Both the position numbers and the translations under genes were made by a program. Shown in pieces: positions 23,036 through 33,967 of a stretch of 64,000 nt of DNA. This DNA is from Bemisia tabaci (lineage: Eukaryota > Arthropoda > Insecta > Hemiptera > Aleyrodidae). The notes below the pieces were generated by a model that saw only the letters and a program-made list of their open reading frames with translations, did no database searches and was not told the DNA's origin. The stretch's first letter is position 1, and every line of letters starts with the position of its first letter. The stretch spans positions 60,480,851-60,544,850 of the forward strand of contig NC_092796.1 of the NCBI RefSeq assembly GCF_918797505.1. Reading direction: 5' to 3'.

Positions 23036-24093
23036 TAAATAATATGAACTATGCAAAACCATAATCCGGGTATCGGAACTGGGCTGTTTTGAAAACGCCT
23101 TCAAATGCGGCGTGATACCTCACGCATTCCAGAGAGTTCAGATAGTTATATCCAGGCCCGCCACATCCCATCTCGGGCCCTGGTACCAATTTTCTGGCTC
23201 GGCCCCTAGCACGGGGGGGGGGGGGGGTCCGGGGGCCTCTCCTGGGAAATTTTTGAAATTTTAAATCTATTTGGACGCATTATGAAGCTCTTATGATGGA
23301 GATTTTCCATCAATTTCTGCAGAATAATTTACGCCTTTTTGTTTACTTTCAGCACCAAAAACTTTCGAATTGTTGCATTCAAAACATCTATACATTTTTT
23401 TTTGAGGGGGCAGATGATAATTTTCAATTCTATGGGGAGCCGGGCCCCCTGGACTCCCTTTTCGTACGTCTATGGCAAGGGAGTTAAGCCATTGAAGTCG
23501 AGGATGCCAGAAAGGAGCCTCTTAGCATCCGACAACGGAAGAAAATGAAACACAGTTACTAATAATATCATTCTACATATACTCAAAATCTTGAAAATCT
23601 CTAAAAAAGTAAGAAAAATTTTATAGTGCCCTAGCGTGTTTTTGAAACTTTATTCACCTTTTGCGGAATTTTTAGGGTAATTTTTTCACTTTTTCCCTAC
23701 GAGACAAGGGTTACACATGAATTCGTTGTATCATTGCGCCGTAAAAATGTGAAGGAAGATTAAAATGGAAATAGCCTCATGCACGCTGGGCTTGTCGATT
23801 TCCTTTTATACGATGATTAGGAATAAACAAGTGGTTAGAAATGAAAACAAAATAATATGAACCATGCAAAACGATAATCCGGGTATCAGAACTTGGCTGT
23901 GTTTGAAAACGCCTTCAAATGCGGCGTGATACCTCACGCATTCCGGGAGAGTTCAAATAGTTGTATGATTGAGCCGTAAGAATGTGACGGAATATTACAG
24001 TTGAAATAGCCTTCATGCACGCTGGGCTTGTCGATTTCCTTCGACATTTTTGCAGTTGTGAATGCATAGCTGAATTGCGCTCCAGCTAGAATT
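23036..24093. repeat. ~315-bp repeat family, copies 2-3, interrupted by an insertion
   Basis: A partial unit (23036-23152) resumes at 23725 after the 572-bp insertion. A second unit runs from about 23800 to 24093. Landmarks are the same as for 20396-20780. Confidence 0.7.
23153..23724. mobile_element. 572-bp insertion with near-perfect 8-bp duplication
   Basis: It starts CAGGCCCGCCACATCCC and is flanked by GTTATATC (23145-23152) and GTTGTATC (23725-23732). The uninterrupted repeat family reads GTTGTATC only once at this point, so this is a real insertion. The start and the 8-bp duplication suggest hAT, but the other end (…ACACATGAATTC) is not its inverse. It contains a G-run near 23214-23227 and is non-coding. 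A reverse-strand relative lies at 51721-52352. Confidence 0.65.
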
Positions 24094-24905
24094 GAGGAGC
24101 ATTCTGGAAAAGGGCACATACGCGTATGTGCCTTTTTTCCGGAAATGCAGAAACGGATTCTTCGCATCTTAATGTACCAATGTCCCGAGTTTCAGCTTAA
24201 TTGATCAATTTTTGGAGCTAAGAGACCAAGTTTTGTGAGGCTAAGTCAGTCGTATTTCATCTATTTGCCCCTGGGTACGGTCGCCGCGACGCGACGTTGA
24301 GGAGATAGCGCGCAGGGCGCAGGCAGGCAGGCAGGTGATGGGTACTGATATAAGTGAGGATCCCTCACTACAGATGCATCGCACTGATTCTACTAATGAA
24401 TGCAATATCATCGGGTTGCAGTGATTGTCTACGCGTTGCACCGGTGACACGTGAAATTTTGTAATTATTAATGATTCAATTTTTAATGGTCTCTTGTGGG
24501 TTTGAATTTTTCGTTTTTTTCGCGTGTTTTGCTGTCTTTTTTATTAACGATGATCAAAAATGATCCACCCGCACGTTCGCGATCGAAATTATGATTTATT
24601 TTCGTTTGGAAACTCGTTAAAGTCTTGAAAATTTAGCTTTGAAAGCCAAAACCTATAACCACCGGTCCATTTCCGGAAAAAGGGCACATAACGGAAAATT
24701 TTAAAAAATTCCTCCCACAACACGGAAAGAAGTGTAAGTTTTACCAATGGTCGTTATTCATTCTAGGGTGTATGAACGTTGATATGAGTGCCCCAGTTCC
24801 GATGTATGTCATCATCAGTGCCCAGAAAGTAGGAATGAAAACTTCAAATGAGTTTTTCTCACAACTTGTTTTTTCGGTATGTGCCCTTTTTCCGGAAAGC
24901 TCCTC
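24094..24905. mobile_element. 812-bp inverted-repeat element flanked by AATT
   Basis: The left end GAGGAGCATTCTGGAAAAGG pairs with the right end CCTTTTTCCGGAAAGCTCCTC, continuing into GGGCACATAC / GTATGTGCCC. The flanks are AATT at 24090-24093 and 24906-24909. A further inverted GTATGTGCC block sits just inside the left end, and another TTTCCGGAAAAAGGGCACAT lies near 24671. It has no coding capacity. It sits within a unit of the ~315-bp repeat. Confidence 0.7.
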
Positions 24906-24909
24906 AATT

Positions 24910-25284
24910 GCTGCAGACGCATCAGAAGGCGAATCGTTCAGTTAAGAAAAAAAAGAGTATGATAGATGGTCTGAATGTAAGGAGGTATGTAACGGTAAAT
25001 GGTAATGTAACGAGGGTATGTATTCAATCGACATGAATCAAACGAAAAATAAAAACGTGAGCCAATCAACGCCAACTCAGTGGACACATAAAGAAAGAAA
25101 GCGGATCAAAATCAGTAGAAAACTTGCATTTCCTTTGAAAATTTCAAATTTCGATCAGCCAAGATTTGGATTTTTCGCGATTTTAAATCCGCACGTGCCA
25201 TAGACTCATCCCCTGCAAACCGTTTTTGGGTAATTTTTGTCGCATTTTTTTTGCTTCCAGACCACTGTGCTAACGTATATATGC

Positions 25285-25325
<41 letters not shown>

Positions 25326-25760
25326 CAACCCACCTTAATCTCGAGAAACCACAGTTTCATTATTTTTGATTCGGCACTTATCTTGCCATCTACAATACAT
25401 AAAACTGCGGTAGACGGGGATAGAAGGGGCGTGATATTATTTTTGATTCGAGCAATTCCGCGGGTTTGCGATGCAATAAATTATAGGTCAAACTTTTGGC
25501 GAGTGATGTATCAAGAGTTGCCATCAAATTCCGAGGCAAAGAAGCACCATGATAAATTACGATTGAAGAAAAAATAGGAGAGACGGGAAGAGGACGAGGA
25601 GAGCGACAAGGAAGATGAAGAGAGTTGATAGGTCGTTGAAATAGAGGGACACGTGTTGCAAAGTTCAGGAATTGAAGGGACACGGAGCAACAGGGCCAGA
25701 TTTCCTTTGAAAATACAAACATACTAGCCGGTTTCACCCAATTTTTTTGCGCGTAAGAAC
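24910..25760. other. Intergenic with a poly-A tract (25289-25322)
   Basis: No gene is seen. A 34-nt A-run at 25289-25322 could be the tail of an old retroposed copy, but no source is recognisable upstream. The open frames here run through homopolymer or purine-rich DNA. Confidence 0.45.
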
Positions 25761-26040
25761 ATAGGCGGATCCAGACACCTCGAGCGAGAGAGGCGGGAGG
25801 CGGGGGGGGGGGGGAGCTTCTCCCAGAAAATTTTCCAAATGTTCAAGCATCTAACATGTTTGAGTCAATTTCGTTATGAATAATTACCAAATGTGTGCCT
25901 CTTTCCTTCTTATTTCCTCCGTGTCTTATTCCTTCTTTCTTTCTACCCCTATTCTGCTTCATTTTTCTCGGGTGAGCGGGGGGGGGGGAGCACAAGCCCC
26001 ATGTACTATACACCCCCCCCCCCTCCCGGATCCGCCTATA
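25761..26040. mobile_element. 280-bp MITE with ATAGGCGGATCC termini
   Basis: The ends ATAGGCGGATCC and GGATCCGCCTAT are perfect inverses. Long G- and C-runs (near 25801-25814, 25979-25988 and 26013-26022) flank the interior. Non-coding. No clear target duplication. Confidence 0.7.
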
Positions 26041-27059
26041 TGTTGGAGGTAAGAATTAAAGGACGCTGAGTGGTGCGTATAGTGTGTATACCGCGTGAGA
26101 TAAAGGGAGAGAAATTCGAAATTTTCCGGACTCTCAGAGAATCGCTTGATGTAAAACGGGATGGCAACCTGGAATTTGGCGGACATTGAGGGGTTCCTGG
26201 AGGGAGAGGGGCGTCCAATAAGTTTAAAGACGCTCCATGGTGCGCGCTGATCCCTATCTCACGGGTTAAATTCGAGAACAAAGAGGCCTCTTTGACGCCG
26301 CCAAACGCTGAGACTTGCCAAACCCGAGTCTTCTTAAATAAACTTAATGCAGTTATTACTTAGTTTAATTTTTAGTTTTATTCCGTTTGCAGTACAGATT
26401 GAGTGCGTACACACGTGCTCCCGATGAAACCGAAACTCAAAACCTTGTTGAATAGGTTACAATAATTGAGGGGCTTGCTTGCCAAAGAATTTACGTATAA
26501 CTCCAGGTACTTGCAGCAAATCGTGTCTATACGGAAAAGAAGAGGTCGGGACCAAACTTGGGCATTTTCAATTACTTGTGGTAATACTCCATTAAATTCG
26601 GTTACTAACCCAAATGTTGCGATACTACCATAATTAATTGAAAATGCCCATAACAACTTGGGGTAGAACCTACCGCAATTTTAGGGGATGACCCCTAACA
26701 CTTTCTTTCCGTGCTCAAATCCTAAATTCATTCAATTCTTTGCCAGTGATTGGATTATCTCATTATAGCCGACATTGCTTGCAAGAGAATAATACGCCAT
26801 CATAATTACAACATTAGCACTACACTCTCAGTGCTTGATCAGTTCGTTTCAATACCCTGATGAGCGACCTGAAAGATCAGGGCGACCCTGCACCATATGG
26901 ATTGAAGTATTAAGCGATGCTCATTTGATTCAAGCGTATTGCGGTGTCATTCTACCTTATATTTCGTGCTCATCAAGGAATGCACGAAATATACAAGTAA
27001 GCAAGGAGCACGAGATATTAGGTACAGTTACACCCATGCAGTAATACAATGTACTTTAG
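26041..27059. other. Intergenic, no gene recognised
   Basis: Near 26466 a TAATAATTGAGGGGCTTG resembles the terminus of the AATT-flanked elements at 24094 and 37650, but I could not pin a partner end (the best is CCCCTCAATTTTG near 27608). Otherwise nothing. Confidence 0.4.
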
Positions 27060-27360
27060 TCAAATGAACTTTGCGACCTGGTCAGGACCAGTTCGCCTTC
27101 AATGACGTGATAGGCAATGTGAGCGGCATAAGAGCAGTAATAGTTGCTTGCAGTCGTTTGGTTACGTTTATCTCCGCTCAATTGTAGCATCGAACCGACT
27201 AATATTATCCTGCACAAAGTGTTTTGCACCCATTCTGACCAGCTCACCTTCAATGTCGTGATAGGCAATGTGAGCGGCACAAGAACAGTAATGAGTGCTT
27301 TTAGCAGTTTTTGCAGAGTTTGGTCGGGAAATCGGGGTTTTAAAATTTTGACGTAAAACT
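27060..27360. repeat. Diverged tandem repeat, 'CGCCTTCAAT…ATAGGCAA' family, locus 1
   Basis: Two units about 150 bp apart share (C)RCCTTCAATGNCGTGATAG followed by GCAATGTGAGCGGCA and ANAGCAGTAAT. Related units occur at 30470-30790 and 58000-58420. Confidence 0.6.
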
Positions 27361-27669
27361 CTCTTAAATGTTCTGAAGAGAGAGTTTTGAGCTGCTTTTC
27401 ATTTTTATACCGACAGAGGGTGTAAATATGCATCGTAATCTGGCGTTTTCGTGCCTTGAACACGACAGTTTAAAATTTAAGTAGCTTTTCATTGCAATAC
27501 CGGGTTCTAAGCTGCAAACTTCAAATCGCCATTATTAAGGTTTGGTTTGACACTTTACGTTGTTTATTTGTCAAAAAATTATCGTGGGACGACTCCTACA
27601 CACTACGCCCCTCAATTTTGATATCTCGTGGACTAAAGCTTCTATTCTCGTGAACGGCCAAAAAGCGAA

Positions 27670-27905
27670 ATTACATATCTCCATCTGAGACGTTGCAGAC
27701 TTCTCGTCATATTTTGTTTTATTTAGAAAACTAGTCAATGTAATTTCTTGAATATTTCCTTGATTTTTCTTCTCAATTAGCTAAGAATACTCTTTAAAAA
27801 TTTCAAGCTTTAGAGTTTGCTTGTTTCTCCCAGAAAAAATAACAAAGGAGCGGAAATTTTGAATTTTGAATGGAGATATGTGGTTTCGCTCTTCAACCAT
27901 CGATT
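27670..27905. mobile_element. MITE, 'TCGACGG' family, diverged copy
   Basis: It matches the 48103-48357 element through GACGTTGCAGACTTC, the CATATTTTGTTTTATTTAGA block, and GAGATATGTGGTTTCGC…CATCGA at the far end. The left terminus is decayed. Confidence 0.6.
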
Positions 27906-28033
27906 TAGCGATAGAGGGAAATTTAAATTAACGGAGAGGTGTATTGAAATCGAACTGAGGAACACGCGAGGGTTGGTGTTGAATTTCAAACGCAGAACGA
28001 ATGAAATGAAAAGCAAAAACAGGGAAAAAAGGA

Positions 28034-28052
28034 AGTAGTAGTAGTAGTAGTA

Positions 28053-28132
<80 letters not shown>

Positions 28133-28135
28133 CGA

Positions 28136-28167
<32 letters not shown>

Positions 28168-28184
28168 TGGTAATGGTGGTGGTG
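28034..28184. repeat. (AGT)n / (TAC)n microsatellite, ~150 bp
   Basis: A nearly pure trinucleotide array with a few interruptions (GAAGT, TCGAAG), grading into GGT at the end. The poly-Leu frame on the - strand is an artefact. Confidence 0.95.
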
Positions 28185-28189
28185 GTGTC

Positions 28190-29330
28190 ACAAGTGTATT
28201 TTCAAGAGGTGTTTTAACATCGGAGGCCTTTTACACCTGAAAAAAAAGAAAAGAAAAGAGGAAAAAAGAGGAAATAACAGAATAAGAGAGAATCCGCCAA
28301 AAAATACACCAACTTTCTCGGAGGAATCGGTCATTTCCCTTCGATCGGACGACGTCGCCCGTTTTTGATCTGCATGAGTGCAGTTTGCGAAAAAGTGGGC
28401 AGAATAAATCCGACGTTGCAAAGCCCCCCGGCCCCCGTTGGCCGCCCCCCTCATGGTGGCGAAAGGACGCGCCGTCGTCGGTGCGCACTCCAGTGGGACG
28501 AAGTAGGAAAAGATTAAAGATTAAAAGGGACTGGGATCAAATTGGGAGAGGAGCAAATAAGACATGAAAACAGTTAATGAAGAGCTATTGTGACGACAGG
28601 CTTCTCTCCTAATTGCCGAGCGCAACATTTATCTTTCACGGGTCGTCAAACGGGCCTAGCCGACAGGAGCGACTCCCGCTCCCTCCACCTTTTATTTATG
28701 GCCACCGCCGCTTATTTCTGGACGATAAGGGTTAAATCTTTTTACAATTATTCAAACCCACCAGATATTAATTGATAATTATCATCCGGCTCGGACTGGA
28801 GGCAACAGTCACAACACTCCGTCTCCTCCGAGAGAAACTGTCGCCACGGTAACAACCATCTTGTCCTTATTGTGCTTTCACGCTCAATTTCCTCGAGGGG
28901 TGAATTCCCCTTGTCAGCTTCCCTTGACGCAACTGTTAAGATTGACGAACATTATCTCACGCAATCTGAGGAAAAAACTTTTTTTTTTTTTTTTTTTTGA
29001 AAACAAATAAATGTATATTACACACCTCTATGTGGGAAATATACTTTTTTTCTTCTTTTTTAATGCGTTCATTAGCAAATCACAAATTGGAACTAGGAGT
29101 GTGACAGTCTCCTATCCAAAAGGGCTGGCGTTCACACACTAAACAACATAAAAACAGAACAAGTTAATTTAATAGACAGATCAAAATAAAACCTCTAAGT
29201 GTCGCACTCTCAATTAGGAGAGAGAAAGGAATATGCTAATTTACTTCTGGTGCGTGCCCAACCTACAGTGTCCATTTCTTAGAACTACTGCAGCTGACAG
29301 CAGGGCGAAATCAATAACATTTTCAAATAA
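28190..29330. other. Intergenic, nothing recognised
   Basis: Contains an A/G-rich run near 28240-28290, a moderately GC-rich stretch (about 28300-28900) and a poly-T run at about 28980-28998. No exon or RNA gene could be supported. Confidence 0.45.
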
Positions 29331-29957
29331 TGGGCCTATTGCAAACTTTTGCTAGGGCAGAAATAAGAGTTGTTTCTTATAGAAAATGGCCAAAAAACCA
29401 CGATGAGCGCATCAGCAAAGTCTGAGATGCTTTCCTAACTTCACAATCTGCGCAAGAACTTAGCGTTTTTTTGAGCTTCCCCCTCAAAAACGATACTACG
29501 GTACAGGTGAAAATTTCGTTGGAGGAGTTGTTCCTTCCAACCTCTGTGCAGTAGAATACTGCACAATATTCAACATGGCCGCGCCAATCCGCCAAAACTG
29601 GCCAAAACTCATGTGCCACGACGGGATTCTAACCATTTGTTAACAACCCGGCGTGTTTACATTCACGTTTTCCTCGCGTTGATAAAGATCCGTCATGATA
29701 GCGTCGGTTATATTGAGTATTGCGAAACATCCCAGTGCGCAAGGGTTGAATGGAACGACTCCTCTTACGATTTGTTCACCTGTGCCGCGGTATCGTTTTT
29801 GAAGCGGGAAGCTAAAAAAAAACGCAAAGTTCTTAGGTAGATTATGAAGTTAGGAGTGCATTTCAGACTTTACCAATGCACTCATTGTGATTTTTGAGTC
29901 ATATTCGATCAGCAACAACTCTTATTTTTGCTCTAGCAAAAGTTTACAACAGGCCCA
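29331..29957. mobile_element. ~627-bp foldback-type element, TGGGCCT termini
   Basis: The left arm (TGGGCCTATTGCAAACTTTT, GCTAGGGCAGAAATAAGAGT) is the inverse of the right arm (ACTCTTATTTTTGCTCTAGC, AAAAGTTTACAACAGGCCCA). The pairing continues inward through the CTTTGCG/CGCAAAG and ACGATAC/GTATCGT blocks to a short loop near 29600-29690. The small open frames inside are mirror images, not genes. Confidence 0.75.
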
Positions 29958-30469
29958 TTGACACGGACTTTCTGAGACATTATAGGGATGATTCGAGGGA
30001 TTTTGGAAATTTTCGATGAACATTTTCCAGCGTAGCACGTTAATTGGTGGTGCATTCGGATGTATTCAAGGAGAACCTGACTAGATTAGTGATTGCCTCA
30101 TTTCTTCTCAAAATTCACTTTTTTATTGATAAGCATTTTGGTTCAAAGTTTCGCGAGTAAATTCTTCCAAACCTGGAGGAAGTTCATAGAAAGTTTCATG
30201 GCACTGCGTTGTTTCATTTTGCAATTTTCGTTCAATATTTGCCTGGTTTTTGTATGAGTTCAGAAGAAAATTTAGTAAAATTTGAAATTTACAAGGGGAA
30301 ATTCGGCAACACTAAAATGTAGTTCCGTTCTTCCGTGGAGGAGACGACAAAGTTTTGTACCTCTCGGGGAGCTTCAATAGCATGCAAGGCTATTCGGAAA
30401 CCTATTGTCATTCCGCTACATGCTTTGGTTCAACAAATAAACGATGTGTGATTCTGTCGGTAGTCGTCG
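29958..30469. other. Intergenic, nothing recognised
   Basis: AT-rich DNA with no gene or clear repeat. Confidence 0.4.
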
Positions 30470-30790
30470 TCCACGTGTGATTTGCCTTCAATTCGCCTTA
30501 TAGGCAACAAATACACTGCTGAGCGCGAATATTTATCTACTCGGAAAATGCGTTTATTTGATAGGTATTGTCCATCTGAAGTTCGCCTTCAATTTCGCTG
30601 CATACCAACAAACATACCAGAGAGGATGCGTAGTTATCCATCCGAAAACAATCCATAAACCTTGGTGTACCAATAGACCATACGGAAACTTGTTGACAGC
30701 TATCGTGCCATCGTCTACTTAAGTTTCGCCTTCAATTCCGCTGTATAGGCAACAAACATACCGCTGACACACGTTTGTATTGCTCCGTAA
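30470..30790. repeat. Diverged tandem repeat, 'CGCCTTCAAT…ATAGGCAA' family, locus 2
   Basis: Three units start near 30486, 30582 and 30728 and share GCCTTCAATTYCGCYGTATA followed by GGCAACAAA(C/T)A. The unequal spacing (96 and 146 bp) points to an old, eroded array. Confidence 0.6.
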
Positions 30791-31149
30791 GTTGAACAAT
30801 TGAACCGATGAACGATATTGTGGGCCTATATCCGCACATGTCTTCCAAAATTGTGTGCCCTCTAAAATATAAAGGTAATATTTAATCACTAAAATTAACA
30901 AAATCGCAATCTGAAAGTATCCGCTACCGTAAAATTAGGAATTTATGCTGAAGTTGAGGTGGTAGCTTTTGCTTTGGTTTTTATTTGTTGCCTTATATAA
31001 ATTTATTCTAAGGAACCATTTGGCCCAATCGTTAGCAGCAAGCACAACAAATGTTATTCTATAATCTTTGAAGTACTCTTTATTCTAAACAAAAATGATA
31101 GCGGTTCAACGCAAGTACGTTTTGAGTAGAATACTGATGATTTTTTTCC

Positions 31150-31159
31150 AACGTGCGCT
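31150..31159 (+). repeat. Left 10-bp target-site duplication of the foldback element
   Basis: AACGTGCGCT, identical to 33766-33775 in the same orientation, directly abutting the element end. Confidence 0.85.
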
Positions 31160-32070
31160 AGGGTGTGTCTTATTTTTGAGTTTTGCGAAAATCAAGTTGG
31201 TCAACCCCTAAAAAGTTTCTATGTAGTCTCTAAATGAACCCCCTAAAAGGAAAAAATTTTAAAAAAATTTTAACCCGTGCCTCAAAGGGCCTAAAGGGCC
31301 TAAACCCAAAATTCAAAAATTTTGGCAAGCGACACATCAATTCTGAAGGAAAATGGCAAGTTACGGTCCTTCTAGGGCAGAAATTTCGTCCGTTTTGCCG
31401 TATCTTGAAGCGTAAGGTCACAAACGGCCCAATGACGACGTGAGGCTATGGGCTGGCGGGGCGCGCCGCGGCCGGCCCGCCGCTAAGCGTGCGCGCGCGG
31501 CAGGGTTGCGCATCGCCGCTTTACACCGGCGTAGAGGAACGAACGGTGGGGTGGGAGGGGGATATCCGGTGGAAAAGCATCCACATTTTCTATCCATAAT
31601 GAGAATGCATTATACTTTTTCAATATAGATGAGGAAATATGAGCCATACAAGGAAGTGATGAAAAGAGTGACAAATACATAATATAGTTTGTACGGTTAG
31701 GAGTGTAAGTGGGGAAAATTTGCCGTAACTACAGAACAGCCCTGAAAATCTCCGGGAAATAAAAGCTGCTATTGGTGAGAGGTTTGCATGAGAGGTTTAA
31801 TTAAGGACTAATTAAAAAGATAGGTGCGATGTTGTCGAATCGTAAGCCCTTTACGCGATCAAAAGCGATTAGTGTAAATTTAATTGGAAAAGTTTAAGAA
31901 AAATTTGATGAAAGAAAATTGCCCCAAATTCGGGAAGTGCTTAAAGTGTTTTTCTATTACGTGAAGTTTTCGCACATTAATGTCAATGGCGGTGCGTCGA
32001 AAACCTCTGATCTTGTAATTCCAATATGGAATGAAAAATGTAGAATCCCTGTGATACATAGTGTCCATGT

Positions 32071-32474
32071 TTTTAAAAATGTTTACATTTTTATGAGGAG
32101 TGGAGGCGCGTATCAAAAAATGCTAGCCGTCGATCGCTGGTTCAAGAGAATTTGGAGACTGATTTTACGGCAAAAATCGACGTGTTATTCGACATTGCTT
32201 AATGCAATACTCTAGATATCATGGAAAATGAAGAGGATAAAGCATTTTTAATTCTTCAGCGAAAACCTGAATGAGAATGCATAATATCCACAGTGAAGGA
32301 TACTATCCTTGCAGCAGAGGTGAGGAGAGCAGACAAGAAGAAAGCTCGCGCCCAGGAGAGAGTTTCTCGACAGGAAAAATTCACGCTCGCTTATGAGTCC
32401 CGCCAAACGGAAGAAAATAAGTTTTTTCATTTCATATGAAATCACTGAGGGTTTGATACATCAATAAGACTTTG
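32071..32474. repeat. ~400-bp insertion in the left arm of the foldback
   Basis: The right arm reads GTGTCTATG directly into TTTACCCTCC (inverse of 32867-32885). The left arm has GTGTCCATG, then about 400 bp, then TTTACCCTCC. It is either an insertion here or a deletion from the right arm. No coding content. Confidence 0.65.
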
Positions 32475-32630
32475 TTTACCCTCCTTTTCATTGGTGTATT
32501 TGACGCGGCATCAATTAGAAAGTTTTATTCAATCGGTTCAATCTGGCTTCGCCAACTTACAGCTGATGTTTGATCGCCTGGCCTCACCCAGGGAGCTAAA
32601 TGACACATTAGCCTCATTTACTCAAATCTT

Positions 32631-32696
32631 CCCCAGTAGCCGAGTGGTCAAGGGCATTGCCCACGGTTTATAAAGGGTGGGGTTCAAACCCCAAGT
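32631..32696 (+). repeat. tRNA-like sequence (tRNA-derived SINE head or tRNA pseudogene)
   Basis: It has a perfect A-box-like TAGCCGAGTGG (32637-32647) and a B-box-like GGTTCAAACCC (32681-32691) flanked by GTGGGG…CCCC that can form a T stem. The GCCGAGTGGTCAAGG D-arm resembles Ser/Leu tRNAs. A normal acceptor stem and anticodon arm cannot be drawn, so it is not a working tRNA gene. It may still be read by RNA polymerase III. Confidence 0.6.
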
Positions 32697-33765
32697 TAAA
32701 TCATATTTTTTCGAGAAACTAATATTACATTTTTAATTATAGCAAGTAACTATGGCGGGGGGGGGGGGGGTCAGTACCAGAAAATGTAAGTGGGTAAGCC
32801 ATATTGAACCTCTCGAATAAAACTTTCTAATTGATGTCACGTTAAATGCACTAATGAAAAGGAGGGTAAACATAGACACTATGTATCACAGGGATTCTAC
32901 ATTTTTTCATTCCATATTGGAATTACTGCCATTGACATAAATGTGCGAAAACTTCACATAATAGAAAAACACTTTTAAGCACTTCCCGAATTTGGGGCAA
33001 TTTTCTTTCATCAAATTTTCTTAAACTTTTCCAATTAAATTTACACTAAATCGCTTTTTGATCGCGTAAAGGGCTTACGATTCGACAACATCGCACCTAT
33101 CTTTTTAATTAGTCCTTAATTAAACCTCTCATGCAAACCTCTCACCAATAGCAGCTTTTATTTCCCGGAGATTTTCAGGGCTGTTCTGTAGTTACGGCAA
33201 ATTTTCCCCACTTACACTCCTAACCGTACAAACTATATTATGTATTTTGTCACTCTTTTCATCACTTCCTTGTATGGCTCATATTTCCTCATCTATATTG
33301 AAAAAGTATAATGCATTCTCATTATGGATAGAAAATGTGGATGCTTTTCCACCGGATATCCCCCTCCCACCACCCCACCGTTCGTTCCTCTACGCCGGTG
33401 TAAAGCGGCGATGCGCAACCCTGCCGCGCGCGCACGCTTAGCGGCGGGCCGGCCGCGGCGCGCCCCGCCAGCCCATAGCCTCACGTCGTCATTGGGCCGT
33501 TTGTGACCTTACGCTTCAAGATACGGCAAAACGGACGAAATTTCTGCCCTAGAAGAACCGTAACTTGCCATTTTCCTTCAGAATTGATGTGTCGCTTGCC
33601 AAAATTTTTGAATTTTGGGTTTAGGCCCTTTAGGCCCTTTGAGGCACGGGTTAAAATTTTTTTAAAATTTTTTCCTTTTAGGGGGTTCATTTAGAGACTA
33701 CATAGAAACTTTTTAAGGGGTTGACCAACTTGATTTTCGCAAAACTCAAAAATAAGACACACCCT

Positions 33766-33775
33766 AACGTGCGCT
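33766..33775 (+). repeat. Right 10-bp target-site duplication of the foldback element
   Basis: AACGTGCGCT. It is also the outermost 10 bp of the palindromic element at 33766-33967, showing that the foldback jumped into that element's end. Confidence 0.85.
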
Positions 33776-33967
33776 TAAATTTCAGTCTGAAGCTGAAGTT
33801 TCAATTTAAAGGGAAAAAAGCTCACCCGATCTTCTAGAGAGTTATGTTATTTGGTGCAACGGTAGTCGCGACCTGTCAACTCTCTTGAGGGAAATTTTGT
33901 GCTCGGAAGAGCTTTTTCTCTGTATGATGGGACTTCAGCTTTAGACTGAATTTTGAGCGCACGTTGA
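33766..33967. mobile_element. ~200-bp palindromic MITE hit by the foldback element
   Basis: The left end AACGTGCGCTTAAATTTCAG (then TCTGAAGCTGAAGT) is the inverse of the right end ACTTCAGCTTTAGAC…GAATTTTGAGCGCACGTT. The left 10 bp has been duplicated by the foldback insertion. Confidence 0.7.

Larger units (their letters stand above)
31160..33765. mobile_element. 2.6-kb foldback transposon with ~0.9-kb inverted arms and 10-bp TSD
   Basis: The left end AGGGTGTGTCTTATTTTTGA is the exact inverse of the right end. The arms (31160 inward to about 32550, and 33765 inward to about 32788) stay near-identical, so mirror-image small frames appear in both. The left arm carries about 400 bp (about 32071-32474) that the right arm lacks. 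The 10 bp AACGTGCGCT is repeated exactly at 31150-31159 and 33766-33775. A 9-11-bp duplication with long inverted termini is typical of Mutator-like elements. No transposase is seen, so it is non-autonomous. The loop holds a tRNA-like sequence and a G-run (about 32757-32770). Confidence 0.85.

Noticed and set aside
27928..28191. Poly-leucine protein
   Set aside because: Translation of the (AGT)n microsatellite.
32631..32696. Functional tRNA-Ser or tRNA-Leu gene
   Set aside because: A- and B-boxes are good, but acceptor stem and anticodon arm cannot be folded; kept only as tRNA-like.
31234..33694. Matching ~60-70-codon frames on opposite strands as duplicated genes
   Set aside because: They are mirror images produced by the foldback arms and have no coding features.
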